From Neocallimastix lanati (nom. inval.) (Eukaryota > Neocallimastigomycota > Neocallimastigomycetes > Neocallimastigales > Neocallimastigaceae): a DNA stretch of 62,000 bases. Below, piece after piece: positions 11,757 through 26,160 of this stretch (positions are counted from its first letter, which is position 1; the number at the start of each line of letters is the position of its first letter). The DNA is taken from NCBI GenBank assembly GCA_016946835.1, contig JACVTC010000002.1, positions 2,375,001 through 2,437,000 of the forward strand, in the 5' to 3' direction. The notes under the pieces are model-generated. The model was given only the letters and a program-made list of their open reading frames with translations. It was not told the DNA's origin and made no database searches. Made by a program: the position numbers and the translations under genes.

Positions 11757-14700
11757 TTAATTATTTTGCATATTTTTTAATCGAAGATTTTCTTCCCTTA
11801 AATAATCAATTTCTTTTTGAATATTAGACAAAACCGAATACTGATTAAACATTTTTTCAAATTCAATCTATCATTATATATGTATATGTATATATGTATA
11901 TATTACATTATTATTATATTATTATATTAGATTATATTATATTTAATAAGTAGTTAAATAGAATAAATAATATATAATAAAAAAAAATTAAAATATTTAT
12001 TTGTCTATATATAACATATTATTTCATATTTATTTTTATTATTTTTATTTTTTTTTTTTTTTTTTTTTTTTTTCTTTCTTTTAATTTAAAAAATTAAAAA
12101 AATAAAATAAAATTATAAAAAAAAAAAAAAATAAAAAAAAAAAATAAAAATATAAAAAAAAAAAAAAATAAAAAAATAAAAAAAAATTTTATACGAAACC
12201 TTTTGAATATGAAATTGCCGTATAATTTCAAGATGCATATTGGTGATATCTTCTTGGAAATCATCACGAATTTTTTCAACAGAATTTTCAAGAGCATTTA
12301 ATAACATTTTATGTGGAATGGAATGTTTTGCAATTTCTTGAACATCTTCAATACGAATATAATCCCCTTCTAATCCCGGAGTTTGGAATGGCGCCGGTCG
12401 AATAGTAGTATTAGTAGGTGAAAGAGGAGGAGAAGAAGGTGAAGCAGAAGTAGAACCACCGCCACCTCCATGGAATGGTTGTGTATGAGGTTGACGACGT
12501 GATTCTTGATAATGAATAAAATCATTAATACTATTAACTCTCGGAAGTGATAAATTTAAATTCATATTCACATTTATATTTTGATTTTGATTTTGTTGAT
12601 GAGGTGTAGAGGAGGGATTTTGTCGTTGAAGTTGAGGTTGTGTTTGAGAATGAGATTGTGAATGAGAATGAGGGCTTGATATGGCATGTTTTTTAACCAT
12701 GGATGAAGTAATAGTACTTGTATCAGAAATCATACTATCCCCTTCAATAATATAACCTGAGGATGGACCAAGAGGAGGTGGTGTAGAATAGGTATGATTT
12801 CGATAATGATTTGCTTTTTCATAAGCTAAAGAATTAGGGAAAAGTGGATCAAAAATTTCATTAGTGGTATATTCACCACCACCACCACCACGAATAGTTG
12901 GATTATAACTTGATTCTGAATAAGTATCTTCATTAGGTCGATTATTATTAACATTATTGATATTATTATTAATTTCATTAATATTTTTGTTATTATTTTT
13001 ATTACTATTATTGTTGTTATTGCCATTATTATTATCTTGAAATAGATTTAAATTGACAGGATCATCAAATGGATGACTATTATTATTATTATTATTATTG
13101 TTATTATTATTATTTTGATTTGCTTGATAGACTGGATTATAATGATTAATATTATTGAGATTGAGATTATCTATGGAATTAATACTATCACTCATATTCA
13201 TATTCATTGTTTTATCTAAATCCATATCTATGGTGGAAGAAGTACGAGCAAGAGGGGATGTAACAGAAAATGAAGAGGAAGATTTATGATTTAATCCATA
13301 TAATTTAGATTTAATTGGAGGTGGTTTTATGAAATCATTTGAACTTGAATTGGTACTATGGGATGAATAAGGGGAAGTAGGTGGTAAATTTGAATTTGAA
13401 TTCGAATTTGAAAGGGATATTGGTTTATAAATGGATTGAAATTGGGATGGTTTAATACCAGAGGACAGAGATGAATTAGAATTATTATTGGATGCTAAAT
13501 CTTCATGTGAAAAAATAAGAATAAAAAATATAATAAAATATAAAAATATATAATATAATATATAAAAAAAAAAAAAAAAAAAATATGTATATATATATAT
13601 ATAATAAAATATAAAATTATATATATAATATAATAAAATATAAAATTATATATATAATATAATAAAAAATATATATAATAAAATAAATATATATATATAA
13701 TAAAATAAAATAAAAAAAATGTAAATAAAAATATATATATATATATAATAAAATAAAAAAAAAAAAAAAAATGTAAATAAAAATATAAATATAAATAATA
13801 GAATAATAAAATAAATAAAATTTAATAAATAAATTTTAATAAAATTAAATTAAATATATTTATAATAATATTATAGATATATTTTATAATAACAGATATA
13901 TATATATTATTATTATATATATATATATTATTATTATTGTTATTATCATTATAATTATTTTCATTTTTATTTTGTATTACCTAATGAATTTTGTAAAGAA
14001 TATTGTGAATTGGTATTGGTTGAAGTTGCGGTTGTGGTATTATAAGATGTACTATACTCTATATCGGAAGGTCCACTACCACCACCACTACCGCCAAAAG
14101 AAGAAGAGGAAGATAACTTTCGTAATTTTAAAACACCTCCTTCTATATTGCTATAACTATTTTTACCACTAAAAAGATTTGAGGTTGAAGTAGTGGTGGT
14201 ATTGGTATTACTATTAATATTGGAATAACTACTACTGGTATTGGTATTGATATTTTTATTGAGATTAGTATTAGAATAAGAAAGGCTGGGAGAAAGTGAA
14301 GATGAAAAAGTGGATTGAGATTTTGATTTAGTTTTATCGGCAAAAGATTGAGATCGTTTCAACGTGGTCATTAAATCAGAAAGATTTGAAGAATGAGGTT
14401 TAATATTGGAAAGACTATTACGTTTTTCTAAATTGAATAATTTTGAAGTTGAAGAAGAAGATATGGGAGGAGTTTGAGATCTTTCTATTAACCCCATAGG
14501 TTGTCCTGGTGGATTAAATACATTAGTACCTTTCAAATTATTATTATTATTAAGGGAAGAAGAAAGAGATAGTGAATCTGCTGATCCTTTATCTCTCAAA
14601 TTACCATTAATTTTATCATTACTTCCATTTGAATTAGATTTTAAATTACTATTTAAACTACTATTACTAGAACTTTGTTTTAAATGTTTTCTTAATTGTT

Positions 14701-15415
14701 CAATTCGCATCTGTCGTTGATATTGTTTATTAATTGATTCAGAATTACTAAGAAAACTACTTATACTTGAAGCACTTCCTCTTCGACTATGATTTGTTAA
14801 ATAGTCATTTCCTACAGGGGATGGTGAAGGTAAAGTAGGTGACATACCATTTAATTGATTTTGAATTTGATTTTGATCTTGATCTTGACCTTGACCTTGA
14901 TTTTGATTTAATCCTATTCCTAATTCTAAACTTTCATTAGAATTATAACGATTTAAAGAGAGTGAAGAACTTGACTTTTTATTGAAAAGAGAATTACTAC
15001 GAGATGGTAATGAATATTTTATTTCATTCGAAATTAATTTTGTTGTATTTTCTATATTTGTTTTTAAATTATTTCCTGAAATAGATTGATTCATACTATT
15101 ATTATTTTTGGTTTCTTCATCATTTTTTAATGGTGAAAACATACTCATAACTAAGAGATATTAATATAAAAATTGTTTTAATATATATTTATAGAAATTA
15201 TATAGAGATATAGAGATACATTTAATAAATGATTCAATTATAAAATATAGGCAGATATATAGATAGGTGAATATATATTTAATAGATTAATTTATAATAC
15301 ATAGATTTATATTTATGAAAATAATTCATATTTAAATATATATATTTTAATTCTATTTGTTAAATGTTACCTGATGAATTATTATAATTTTCCTTTTAAT
15401 TAATAATTTTGGTGA

Positions 15416-15484
<69 letters not shown>

Positions 15485-15558
15485 AATAAAATAAAAAATA
15501 AAATAAAAAAAAATAAAAATAAAAATAAAAACAAATATTTATTAATATAAATAATTTG

Positions 15559-15589
<31 letters not shown>

Positions 15590-16233
15590 TGATATTAAAT
15601 AAGAAAAATTATTATTACCTTTATAGAGGCTGCATTTATAATTAAATAAAGTATTAAATAAATATAATTATATACATTTTTTTAAATAAAAAAAAAAAAT
15701 TAGTCTTTTGTAAATTAAATAATACCTTTAACTAATTTTAATATAAAACTCTAATAATAACATATGATATATGATATGTAATGATATGCATTAATGAATT
15801 AATATAATGACTTATTTTTTATACTATTAAAATATAACATGTTACTAATAGATATAAAAATTTACTAGTATATATAACATTATTATCAATAATATAATAT
15901 ATATATCATTTTTTAAATATTTAATTATAAGATTTAATATAATTTTTTATATATAAAAATATTAAAAAAAAAAAAAAAAAAAAAAAATACCTGGATTTGG
16001 AACCTTGGTGTCATTTGATTCAGCATTTAATGGTATCTTTGACATTTGTTTCATAATAACGGGTGAAACTTTGGTATACTTTATAATTATATATCAAATT
16101 AAATATTATTAGATAATAATTATATAGGTATATGAGTATATGTATTATATTATATATTTATTAGTATTATCTCATTTTTATTATATTTTCTTTATATATT
16201 TATATTTATATCTATATTTATTTATATCTATAT

Positions 16234-16300
<67 letters not shown>

Positions 16301-17961
16301 TTTTTTATTATTTTATAAATTAAATATTTTTTTATATATAAATTATAGATTTACTTGGAATAATAATCCTTTAATTGGTTGATTATCATATGCGGGTATT
16401 GTACCAACCAAACGTTTAAATCTTAAATCATAAAATAAGATTTCACCTTTTTTTTAAAACAAAAAATAAAATAAAATAAAATAAAAAATAAAAAAAAAAA
16501 TAAAAAAATAAAAAAAAAATAAAAAAATAAAAAAAAAAAATAAAAAAAAATAAAAAGATAATAATAGTAATAATAGTAATAATAAATAATTTAAAATATT
16601 AGTTTCTAACTTATAGTATAATATTTAAATTAATTTGATAACATTAATATATCTCTTTTTTTTTTGTTTGTTTGTTTGTTTGTTCATTTGTTCATTTATT
16701 TTTATTATTATGAAAATAAATTTATCGTACCTGTTTCAGTACTACAGGCTAAAACATTGCCTTCTGGATTAGTAGTGACATGGTATAAAGTATAAGGAGT
16801 ATCAAAGGAAAGAAGAGCTTTTTTCTCCTCAATTGAAGAGATAACAATACGTTTATCAAGACCTACACTAAATATTTTATCTTTATCTTTTGGATCGAAT
16901 TGAATACTTTGTATTGGTGCATAATGAACATTTTCAAGAACGGTAGTAGGTTTATTACTTTGTCGTACACTATAGATATAAATATTACCATCATCTCCTG
17001 CCGTTGCTAAATAATGTGTTTTTGGTCTTGAAAATTCAATACAATTTATTGCCTATTATTTTATTTATACATTTAAATAATATTATTAAAAATAATAATA
17101 AAAAGAGGAAGAAGAAGAAAAAAATAGAAAAAGAAGAATAAAGAATAAGATAAAATATAAATATATATATATATATAATAAAAAAAATTTAAAATTAAAA
17201 TATGTATAAATATTTGTTGGATTGTCTGTTTTATATATATATATGTGTGTGTGTATATGTGTGTGTTTTTGGTGTTATTATTGCTTCTTTTTTCTTTTTT
17301 TTTTTTTTTTTTTAATATTATTAATTATTATAATAATAAAAAAAAAAAAAAAAAAAAAAAAAAGATTATATGTAAAAAGGTACCTGTCTAGTATTATTTT
17401 TTAATAATTTTTTTGTACCGCTTTCAAAATTAAATAAAATGACACTACCATCTGACGAACCCGCAGCAATTTGAGTTTCTTCTGGATTAGTTGAAATTAA
17501 TACTACTGCTGAAGTTTTGCTTCCCTTTTAATTTTATTTTATTTTATTTTATTTATTGTTTTTAAAAAATAATTATAGTTTTATTTATTTATTTTTGATA
17601 ATTAAGTATATAAATATATAATAATTATATAAATAGTAAATAGTAATAATTATTATTATTAATAAAAATTATAATATTAAAAAGTTATATATATAATAAA
17701 TTTAGTAATAAAATTCTAAATTTAGATAATAAATAAATAATAATTATAATTATATATCGATTGTAAAGTTATTAATAGATTCATTACAGCTAATGAATTT
17801 AAAAATTTCTTTTCTTTAATATCCCATCTTATAATTTTTTTATTTCCTGATATTAATAAATATTTTGACTTTTGAAAGAATCGAACTGAACATATTTTTT
17901 CTTTTTCCTATTATTTCCAGAAATTTTATATATATTTTAATTAATTTAAATGATATATATA

Positions 17962-18005
<44 letters not shown>

Positions 18006-18157
18006 ATGTTACTAAATAAACTTTATATATATAATATTCATTTGAAATTCAAATTAAAAAAATAAAAAAATAACAATCCCATTTAAAGATTAAAAAATAA
18101 AAATTTTATATAACTTTATTACTCTTTTTCCTCTTAATAACTAGGAAAAAGAAAAAG

Positions 18158-18188
<31 letters not shown>

Positions 18189-18201
18189 AAAAATAATAAT
18201 A

Positions 18202-18241
<40 letters not shown>

Positions 18242-18764
18242 TACAACTAATATTTTTTGAGTAGTAGAATTTTCAAAATCAATTAATATAATTTCTCCTT
18301 CAAATGTTCCAATAACTAATTTTGTTGCTATATTTTTATTGTTAAATATTTTAAAATTATTTATTAATTATTATATTTATTTGTAAAATTATTAAAGTAT
18401 ATATATGTATAACATAATATATATAATATAATATATACATAATAGAATAAAAAAAAAAATATATATATATATATATATATTTTAATATTAGTAAAATTAA
18501 ATTATTATGAATTTCTTTTGTAGTTCAATAAATATATCTATATATAAAATTTCTTTTTTTTTTTTCTTTTTTTTTTTTTTATTATCATTATAGATATTTA
18601 CAATCTTGACTCCATTCAATGCAACTAATATTAAGTGAAGTATCAAAAGGAGAAAACGTATTTCTAAGTTGAAATAATAAATTGCCTTTAATATTGTCTT
18701 TATTATATCCACAATTCCATAATTTTATAACATTAGAATCTGCTGAAGCTAAAAGTGGTGCCAT
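11757..18764 (-). CDS. NEDD1: NEDD1-like gamma-tubulin ring complex targeting factor, 12 exons
   Basis: Exons (minus strand): 18602-18764, 18245-18327, 17788-17907, 17384-17524, 16731-17052, 16355-16446, 15991-16078, 15619-15629, 15371-15392, 13981-15150, 12200-13500, 11757-11867. All junctions are GT...AG and in phase; the sum is 3624 nt, or 1207 residues. Residues 1-307 are WD40 blades (MAPLLASADSNVIKLWN; AAGSSDGSVILFNF; ATAGDDGNIYIYSV; GGEILFYDLRF). Residues 308-1130 are a disordered Ser/Asn/Gln-rich linker. The C-terminus (about 1155-1207) has DITNMHLEIIRQFHIQ and then EIDYLREENLRLK, matching the conserved gamma-tubulin-binding helix of animal NEDD1. NEDD1 brings gamma-tubulin complexes to centrosomes, basal bodies and spindles, which fits a flagellated-zoospore fungus. 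The linker is low complexity and the two microexons need RNA evidence. Confidence 0.85.
13513..13980. repeat. AT-only intron filler inside the NEDD1-like gene
   Basis: This is intron 10 of the gene model, made of TA dinucleotides, (ATAAAA)n and A tracts. Similar filler, including (ATT)n at 15419-15482 and (TTTA)n at 16225-16302, fills the other introns. Confidence 0.7.
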
Positions 18765-18882
18765 ATTATTATTTATTGTTATTTTATTTTACCTTATTTT
18801 TTTTTTTATTATTATTATTTTATTGATTTAACTTTTTTAAATTTCTTTTTTTTTTTAATGTATATTAAAAAAAATGAAAATA

Positions 18883-18915
<33 letters not shown>

Positions 18916-19869
18916 TAGCACACAATTAAATTAAACAATATCTTTTGTTTTTGTTTTTTAAAAAAAAAAAAAAACAAAAACAAAAACAAAAGTCACTTTA
19001 AATGCTTAAAATATTAATCCAACTATTAAAAAAAAAAAGTATTAAAAAAAAAAAAATAAAATAAAAAGGTTTTTTAAAATATTTATTATAAAAATAATGT
19101 TCTTATATTATTTTTATTTTTATTTTTATTTGTTATAAAATCATTGAATAGATATATGTTAGAGATAGACTTCAAATTATTGATTTTTTTTTTTTTTTTA
19201 TTTTGAATTTGAATTTAAGTTTTTTTTTAAAAAAAATGAATAATTAAAAAATCATTATAAAAAAAAATGAAAATGATTTTTTTTAAATTTGGAAATCTAA
19301 TTTTCTTTAAAAAAAAAAAAAATAATAATAATAATAAATAAATAAATAAATAAAATAAATAATTATTTTTATTATGATGATTTTACTATGTACAAATTTA
19401 TTAAAATATCTAAATTTTTTTTTTTTATTTTATAATAATTAATTAATTAATGGAGGATGGTACAAATGAATGAAATTTTTTTTTTATATATAGATATAGT
19501 TTTTTATTAGTTTTTTTTTTTTAAAAAAAAAAAAATTATATATATATATATTATAATTATTTACTTTTAATAAAGTTTTAATATTTTATTATTTTATTAT
19601 TAAAATTTTAAAATTAAAAATTAATTAAAAAAAAAAAAAATAAATTTATATATAAAAAAATAAACTTATATAGAAGCTAAAATAACAATAAAAATAAATA
19701 AATTATAATATTTATTACTAATAATAATAAACGATTATTAAAAATAAATAAATAAATAAATATTAATTAAATAAAAAATATTTAATAAATAATAATAATT
19801 TTTTTTTTCTTTAAAATATATATATAAAAATTTCTTACTATGATTTATTTAAATGCTTGCTTTTATTCT

Positions 19870-19902
<33 letters not shown>

Positions 19903-20192
19903 TATTGTCTTTTATACATAAAAATAAATTTAAAATTAAAACTAAAATGATAATAATAATACTAATTAGAAAATTATTATACATATTATCATTAATAGTT
20001 TAAAAAAAAAATAAAAATAAAAAATGATAATTAAAAACTTAATTTAAAAAAAAAAAAAAAAAAGAAAAAAATATACATATTCAAAAATATAAAAATAATT
20101 ATAAAATAATAATAAAATAAAATAAAACAATTATAATTATAATTATTATAATAATATTAAATAAAAAAAAAAAATAACTCTTTTTTAATATT

Positions 20193-20223
<31 letters not shown>

Positions 20224-20652
20224 ATTTTAATATGAATTATTATAAAATGTAGATAAATATTTATATAAATGAAAAAGAAAAAAAAATGAATTAAATTCAT
20301 ATGTTAAATAAAATGATATAAATCTATTAATATCATTATTATTACATGTTTTTTATATTTTTTTAATAAAATAATTTTTTTTTCTATCTAAATTAATGAA
20401 TTTCTTTTAAATTTTAAAAATTATTTAAAGATTTTTTTTTTATCCCATTTTTCCCTTAATTATTTAAAGTTTAACTTTTACGTTTATGTCTTTTATTACA
20501 AATATATCCTTATTTCTTATATTGATGCTGAATATTATTTAATTTCATCTTCACTTTTTCTTACTTTATTTTCTATTTTCCTTTTTGATGATTATTGTTG
20601 ATTTATTGATTTAATATAAAATATTATATTAGAATATATTTTAAAAAAAAAG

Positions 20653-20683
<31 letters not shown>

Positions 20684-20787
20684 CAAAAATAATTATTTTA
20701 TGCTTCTATAATTATTATATTATATGTTGTTATTGTTGTTATTGTTGTTATTGTTATTATTATTATTATTATTATATTTTAATTTCT
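18765..20787. other. AT-rich intergenic stretch
   Basis: This is the region between the divergent-side start of the NEDD1-like gene and the 3' end of the zinc-finger gene. Homopolymers, (ATAA)n and (TA)n dominate and no gene is seen. It should hold the NEDD1 promoter, but no element is recognisable in A/T sequence. Confidence 0.6.
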
Positions 20788-22224
20788 TTATTTTTCAGAT
20801 TTAATTGTGGAAGAATTAAGATTTTGTTGTAATGCTAATACTGTAGAAGTTAGAGATGGATCATTGCCTGAAAGAATGGGGAATAAATTCATAGGGGAAG
20901 TATTGGTTAACTCAGAGAGATTAGGATCTGTTACATTGACATTAAGATTAGCGGATGTAAGATCATGCTTTATTGATGATAATGTAGCATTAAAATCAAT
21001 ACCAGTGGTACCATTAGTTGCCACTGTTGAAGTCAATGGTGTTAAAGACGCAGTAGTGGTATTACTGGTATCCGAGGCAGTAGGCAATAATGGATTATTA
21101 TTAGATGTATTAGTATTATGGGTGGCTACTGCTGCTAATAAAGAATTAGTATCTGTAGTATTTGTCGCTGCAACTGCTGCCAATAAAGAATTAGTATCTG
21201 TGGTATTCGTTGTTGCGGCTGCTAATAATGGATGTGTCGTAGTTGATAATAAAGAATGAGTAGCCGTTAAATTAGGTAAAGTATTTACCAATAATGAAGA
21301 AGAAGAATTATTGGAAAGTGGTAATGTGGATGGTAATAATCCTTCAAAAGAATTTAATTTAGAAGATAGTAGTGGATCATTAGAAACTAAAGAAGAAAGT
21401 TGTGAATTTAATAAAGAATCTGTTGATGATGAAGTTAATGAAGAAGGTAATAAATTAGTTGTTGTTTCTAAAGCAGCTTTAGAATCTTGAAGTCCATTAG
21501 TCATAAAAAGAGAAGAAGATAAAGTATCTAATAAAGATTTTGTACTGTTTGCTAAATTTGTTGTAGAAGGAGGAGAAGGTAGAATTTTAGCAGCAATTGC
21601 TTTAGGAACTTGAGTTGATTTTGAAATTGTTGATACGTTTTTCTTGGTAGTATTATTAATAGAAGGAGCTATGATAGTAGATGTAGATATAGAAGCAGAA
21701 GCAGAAGCAGAAGAAGATGTAGAAGTAGATGTAGAAGCAATTGTAGAAGTAGAGGCAGAGGTAGAGGTAGAGGAAGAAGTAGAAGTAGAAGTGGTTAAAG
21801 AAGTGGGTGAAGAAGAAGCAGAAGCAATATTTAAAGTTGAATTATTTAAGAGAATATTAGCAGTTATTGTATTACTAACAGAAGGAGCTAATGTATTTGT
21901 AATAGTTGTAGTATTAGATGATGATGGAGCTATCACATTATTGGATTTAGTTATAGTATTAATAGCAGGATATGGTGCCGCACTTGCAGTAGCTGCTGCA
22001 GTAGAAGTCTTATGATTACGTATTGCCGAACCAGAATTTTTATTTCTATTATTTAAAGCATTCATACCACAAGTACCAGAATGTTCATGTCTTGAGAGGG
22101 CATCACTTCTATAAAAACCTCTATGACATACTGAACAAACATATGGTTTTACTCCAGTATGAAGCCTCTCATGTCTTTTTAAATCATGTTTTCTTACAAA
22201 AGAAGTTTGACAAGTTCTAAAATT

Positions 22225-22256
<32 letters not shown>

Positions 22257-22419
22257 TAATTAATAAATTTTATGAATTTAATTTATTAAATATATATATT
22301 AAAGTATTATTTTAAATATTAAAATTATTATTGTTATTATTTATTTTATTTATTTTATTTTATTTTCATTTTCATTTTCATTTTTATTTTTATTTTTATT
22401 TTTATTTTCATTTTCATTT

Positions 22420-22478
<59 letters not shown>

Positions 22479-22959
22479 CATTTTCATTTTCATTTTCATT
22501 TTATTACTTTAAGTTTATATATTAAATTATTTACTTACTTGCATTTGAATGGTCTAACACCAGAATGAGAAAGTTGATGAGATTTTAAATTGTAAGCTCT
22601 TGTGAAAACCTTATTACAATTAGGTTCTGGACATTTCAAAATTGGACCTTCATTGGTAGGCTGAATTTTTTTAATAGGTGTTGGTAGAAGCATTTCATGA
22701 CTATGTTGAGGAAATATTGGAACTAAAGGTAAAGAATATGGATAGATGAAATTTGAAGCTTGTAATAATGGATCAAACATAAAATTTTTAGTTTTGTCAT
22801 CAAATAAACTTTCTTTTAATGGATCATGAAGATTTGGTAAAATATGTACTTTTTCAGTTGTTAATTTGCTTTTAGTATTATTATTACCATTATTATTACC
22901 ATTAGTATTATTATTAGTATTATTATTATTAGTAGTAGTAGTAGTATTATTATTATTAC

Positions 22960-23012
<53 letters not shown>

Positions 23013-24215
23013 GTGTTATTATTATTATTATTAGTAGTATTAGTGTTATTAGTGTTATTAGTGTTATTATTAGTGTTATTATTAGTATCACCCGTTTTAT
23101 GAGTTGTATCTGAAGATTTTTGTTTTGTTGAAGTTGTTGCAGTTGTTGATGATGTAGATGCAGATGTAGACGTTGCTGCTGCTGCTGCTGCATTTACTGC
23201 TAATGGATTTAAACCAAAAAGAGCTAACTGTTCTGGTGTTAAATTCATTAAAGCACTATAATGTGATAAATCTAATGATTTTAAAAGTTGTTGTTGCTGT
23301 TGCTGCTGTTGTTGTTGTTGTTGTTGAAGAGCATAAGTTGAAAGTAACTGTTGTTGAAGCAACGATGGTGAATAATTAGCAGCAGCTAAAAGGGGATTAT
23401 TTAACGGAGAAGTTGCTGTACCAGGAACTTTATATCTCATTAATTGTAATTGATAATAATATTGTAACATCTGAAAATATATTGTATGAAAATCATTCAT
23501 CCCTTCAGTATTAGGAAGACCAGAAGTAGTTGTTGAAGCTGCTGCTAAGGAATTTAAAGGATTTTCAGTTGTATTTAAACCTGAAGTAGTTGCTGCCGTT
23601 GCACCATTAGAAAGCAAAGAAGCCATTTGAAGAATTTGTTGTTGCTGCTGTTGTTGTTGAAGTATTTGAAGTTGTAACTGAACAGCAGCTAAAGCTTGTA
23701 AATCATTTTGTTGTGGGGTTGCCGTTCCAATTGCACTTGTATTCATTAAAGAATTATTTGCAGAACCCAACGGTAAATTTGAGGTTGCTGTTGCTGTTGT
23801 TGCTGTATAAGGTGATGTTCCTAATCCCCCTAAAGGATTTAAAGCATTTAACATATATGCAGAAAGATCACCTAATTGAAAATTTTCTTGAATTGTGTCC
23901 GATAAATTAGTATTTTGATTATTAACTAACATGATATATATATTTATTATATATATTATTATTATCATTATTATTATTATTATCTTATATTATTATATTA
24001 TATTTTATTTTATTTTATATACAAAAACATTAACACTAAAATATTTTCTTTTTTTTTTTTTTTTTTTTTTTTCAATATATATATATTAAGGTTTATTTCT
24101 TTCTATATATATATATACCTTTTTTGGATATATTTGCATTTTTTGTCTTGTCATCTTTAATTAAAGGCGACAGAATTTTATCTGTAATATTGGATTCAGA
24201 TTTCACTACAGTCAT
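20788..24215 (-). CDS. C2H2 zinc-finger transcription factor, three exons
   Basis: Exons: 24119-24215, 22539-23925, 20788-22216; introns begin GTATAT and GTAAGT and end TTAG. All phases agree, giving 970 residues. The start is MTVVKSESNITDKIL in the first exon; a later in-frame Met exists at 23932 but lies in the intron. Residues 33-460 are Gln-, Ala/Thr- and Asn-rich (polyQ near 23300 and 23650, polyN near 22980). Fingers: 464-486 (C-X4-C ... H-X3-H), 494-514 (C-X2-C, RKHDLKRH; the second Cys is created across the splice junction), and 522-544, a C2HC type (H ... C). The rest is Ser/Thr/Ala-rich with short internal repeats (TNTTDTNSLLAAVA). The finger spacing and the RKHDLKRH helix resemble Crz1/Azf1-type fungal activators (family inference). 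It is probably nuclear; its targets are unknown. Confidence 0.88.
22424..22478. repeat. Poly(T) tract of about 55 bases in an intron
   Basis: This lies inside intron 2 of the zinc-finger gene and is flanked by (TTTTCA)n hexamers on both sides. On the coding (minus) strand it is poly(A). Confidence 0.85.
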
Positions 24216-26019
24216 ATTTACATGTATAACTTACTTTATATTAGATAAAATCTTTAATTATTTGAAAAAATGGAGAAGATTATTCAGTATAATAATAATA
24301 TATTTTTTCTTTTCTTTTTTTTTTTTTTTTTATTTTTGCTTTTTTCTTTTATTATAATTAATAATAAAATTTCCGTTAACTTATTTAAACATAATATTAT
24401 TACTATTATTATTATAATTAAACAAACTATTATTATTATTATTATAATTAAAAAACTATTATTCTACATTTCCAATACTCTACAAAAACTAATTTTCCTT
24501 TTACTAATTTTAATATTTAATAAAACCAAAAAAAAAAATAAAATAAAATAAAAAATAAAAAAATAAAAAATAAGAAATAAAAAAAAATACTATTATTTAT
24601 ATTCAATATATAATAGTTCCATTATACTAATAAAATAAATTCAATGTATGCATTACACTTCCAATTTGAAATTATCCATATTTCTACAAATTAACTAATA
24701 AATCAAAATAATTCATTATATAACTAAATTTATTTATACTATAACTATATTTCAAAAATTACTTTTTAAAAATTATCCATGCCTTATTTACAAAAATTTA
24801 ATTACTAATTAAACACCTTATTCACTTAAAAACTCAAAAATAATGGTGCTTTACAATGATTAATTATTATTTAAATATTTAATTACCAATTTATTATAGA
24901 TCCCTAAACCTTTTTCTTTCAAATTATATATATTTTTAATTATACTGTTTATTATTACTATTATCAATCCCAAATTTATTACCTCTTTTTAACAAATTTC
25001 CCAATTTATAATATTTTGATTACTAATATTTAAAAAATAATTAATTAAATACTTTAATTTTTTAATTATAAATTTTAATTAAATCTTTTATTTAATTATT
25101 TTATTTTGAATATATTACAATTTTATAAATAAAACAAATATTTTTTTTTGAAATTACTTAAAATTCTAAATATATTTATTATTATTATGAACCAAATTAT
25201 TTAATTTTATTGTTAATTTTACTTTTTTACTTAAAATTTCTTTATTAAATTAAAAATGTTTTCTACGTCATGATATTAAATTCGTATTTTCTTTTTCCGA
25301 TATAAAATATTGCTTTATACTTTGAGAATACATTAATATTTTTATTATAAAAGAAAATACTTATGAACAATGTTCTTTTATTTCTTTCTTTAATTTATAC
25401 TACCTTTATATATACTATTTAAACGATTTATATTTTAATATAATATAAAATAAATAAAAATCTATTTCTATATTATTAATTTAATTGGTTATTATAATTA
25501 ATAAATATTTTATTTAAATAAATTAAAATAAATAAATAATTTTATTAATAAATAAATAATTATAAATCTTGATTAAATAATGTCCGTTTTTTAATTTTGT
25601 TTACTGATATATTATATGATCTTAAAATAAATAATGTCGATATAATCCTAAATATTTATTTACAAATATATTGATGCTATTATATTTACTATAATAATTT
25701 GAGAAGAAAAAAAATATTTTAATTAATTTTCTCTTTAATTAATATAATTTCTTCTTTTTCAATTGACTTTTCTTTTATTTATTATATTATTTATTTTTTA
25801 TTGATTTTTTTTTTTTAAAAAAAAAAATATATATATATATAATAAAAATTCTTTTTATTACTACTATAGTAATTATTATTACTCTTGTTATTATTTCAAA
25901 TATAATTTTATTCTATCTTACTAAACTAATGATTGTTGTTTTTTTTAATACTTTTATTACTATCTTTTTTTTTTTTTTTTTTTTTTTTTTAATGTTTTAA
26001 AATAAATTTTATTATGGGA
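24216..26019. other. AT-rich intergenic stretch
   Basis: Upstream of the zinc-finger gene. Apart from the A/T sequence itself I see no gene, RNA or splice-bounded exon. Confidence 0.6.
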
Positions 26020-26160
26020 AGGTTTTGCTAAATTTGAGGCTCAAAATTGGGCGTAAATTTGATCTTTGGGCTTTTTTGGGCTTGTGTAGGGCTATGAAAT
26101 AAAATAATATAAAAGACTCGAGTGAGGCTTAAGATTTCAAAATAGGAATATATACCTTCT
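26020..26160. other. GC-shifted block of unknown nature
   Basis: About 140 bases rich in TTGGGC-like words (ATTGGGCG, TTTGGGCT, TTGGGCTT, TAGGGCTA) stand out from the surrounding A/T desert and follow a T26 tract. Read on the minus strand the block would end in poly(A), which fits a retroposed fragment, but I recognise no tRNA boxes or protein. Confidence 0.35.

Noticed and set aside
20807-22015. Open frames on the plus strand (150 aa and 123 aa, Val/Glu/Ala-rich)
   Set aside because: They are antisense shadows of the Ser/Thr/Ala repeats of the zinc-finger gene; no splice or domain support.
22866-23193. Poly-Leu and poly-Ile frames
   Set aside because: Other-frame readings of the polyN/polyQ codons of the zinc-finger gene.
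24124-24357. Plus-strand 77-aa frame
   Set aside because: Antisense to exon 1 of the zinc-finger gene and to poly(A) DNA.
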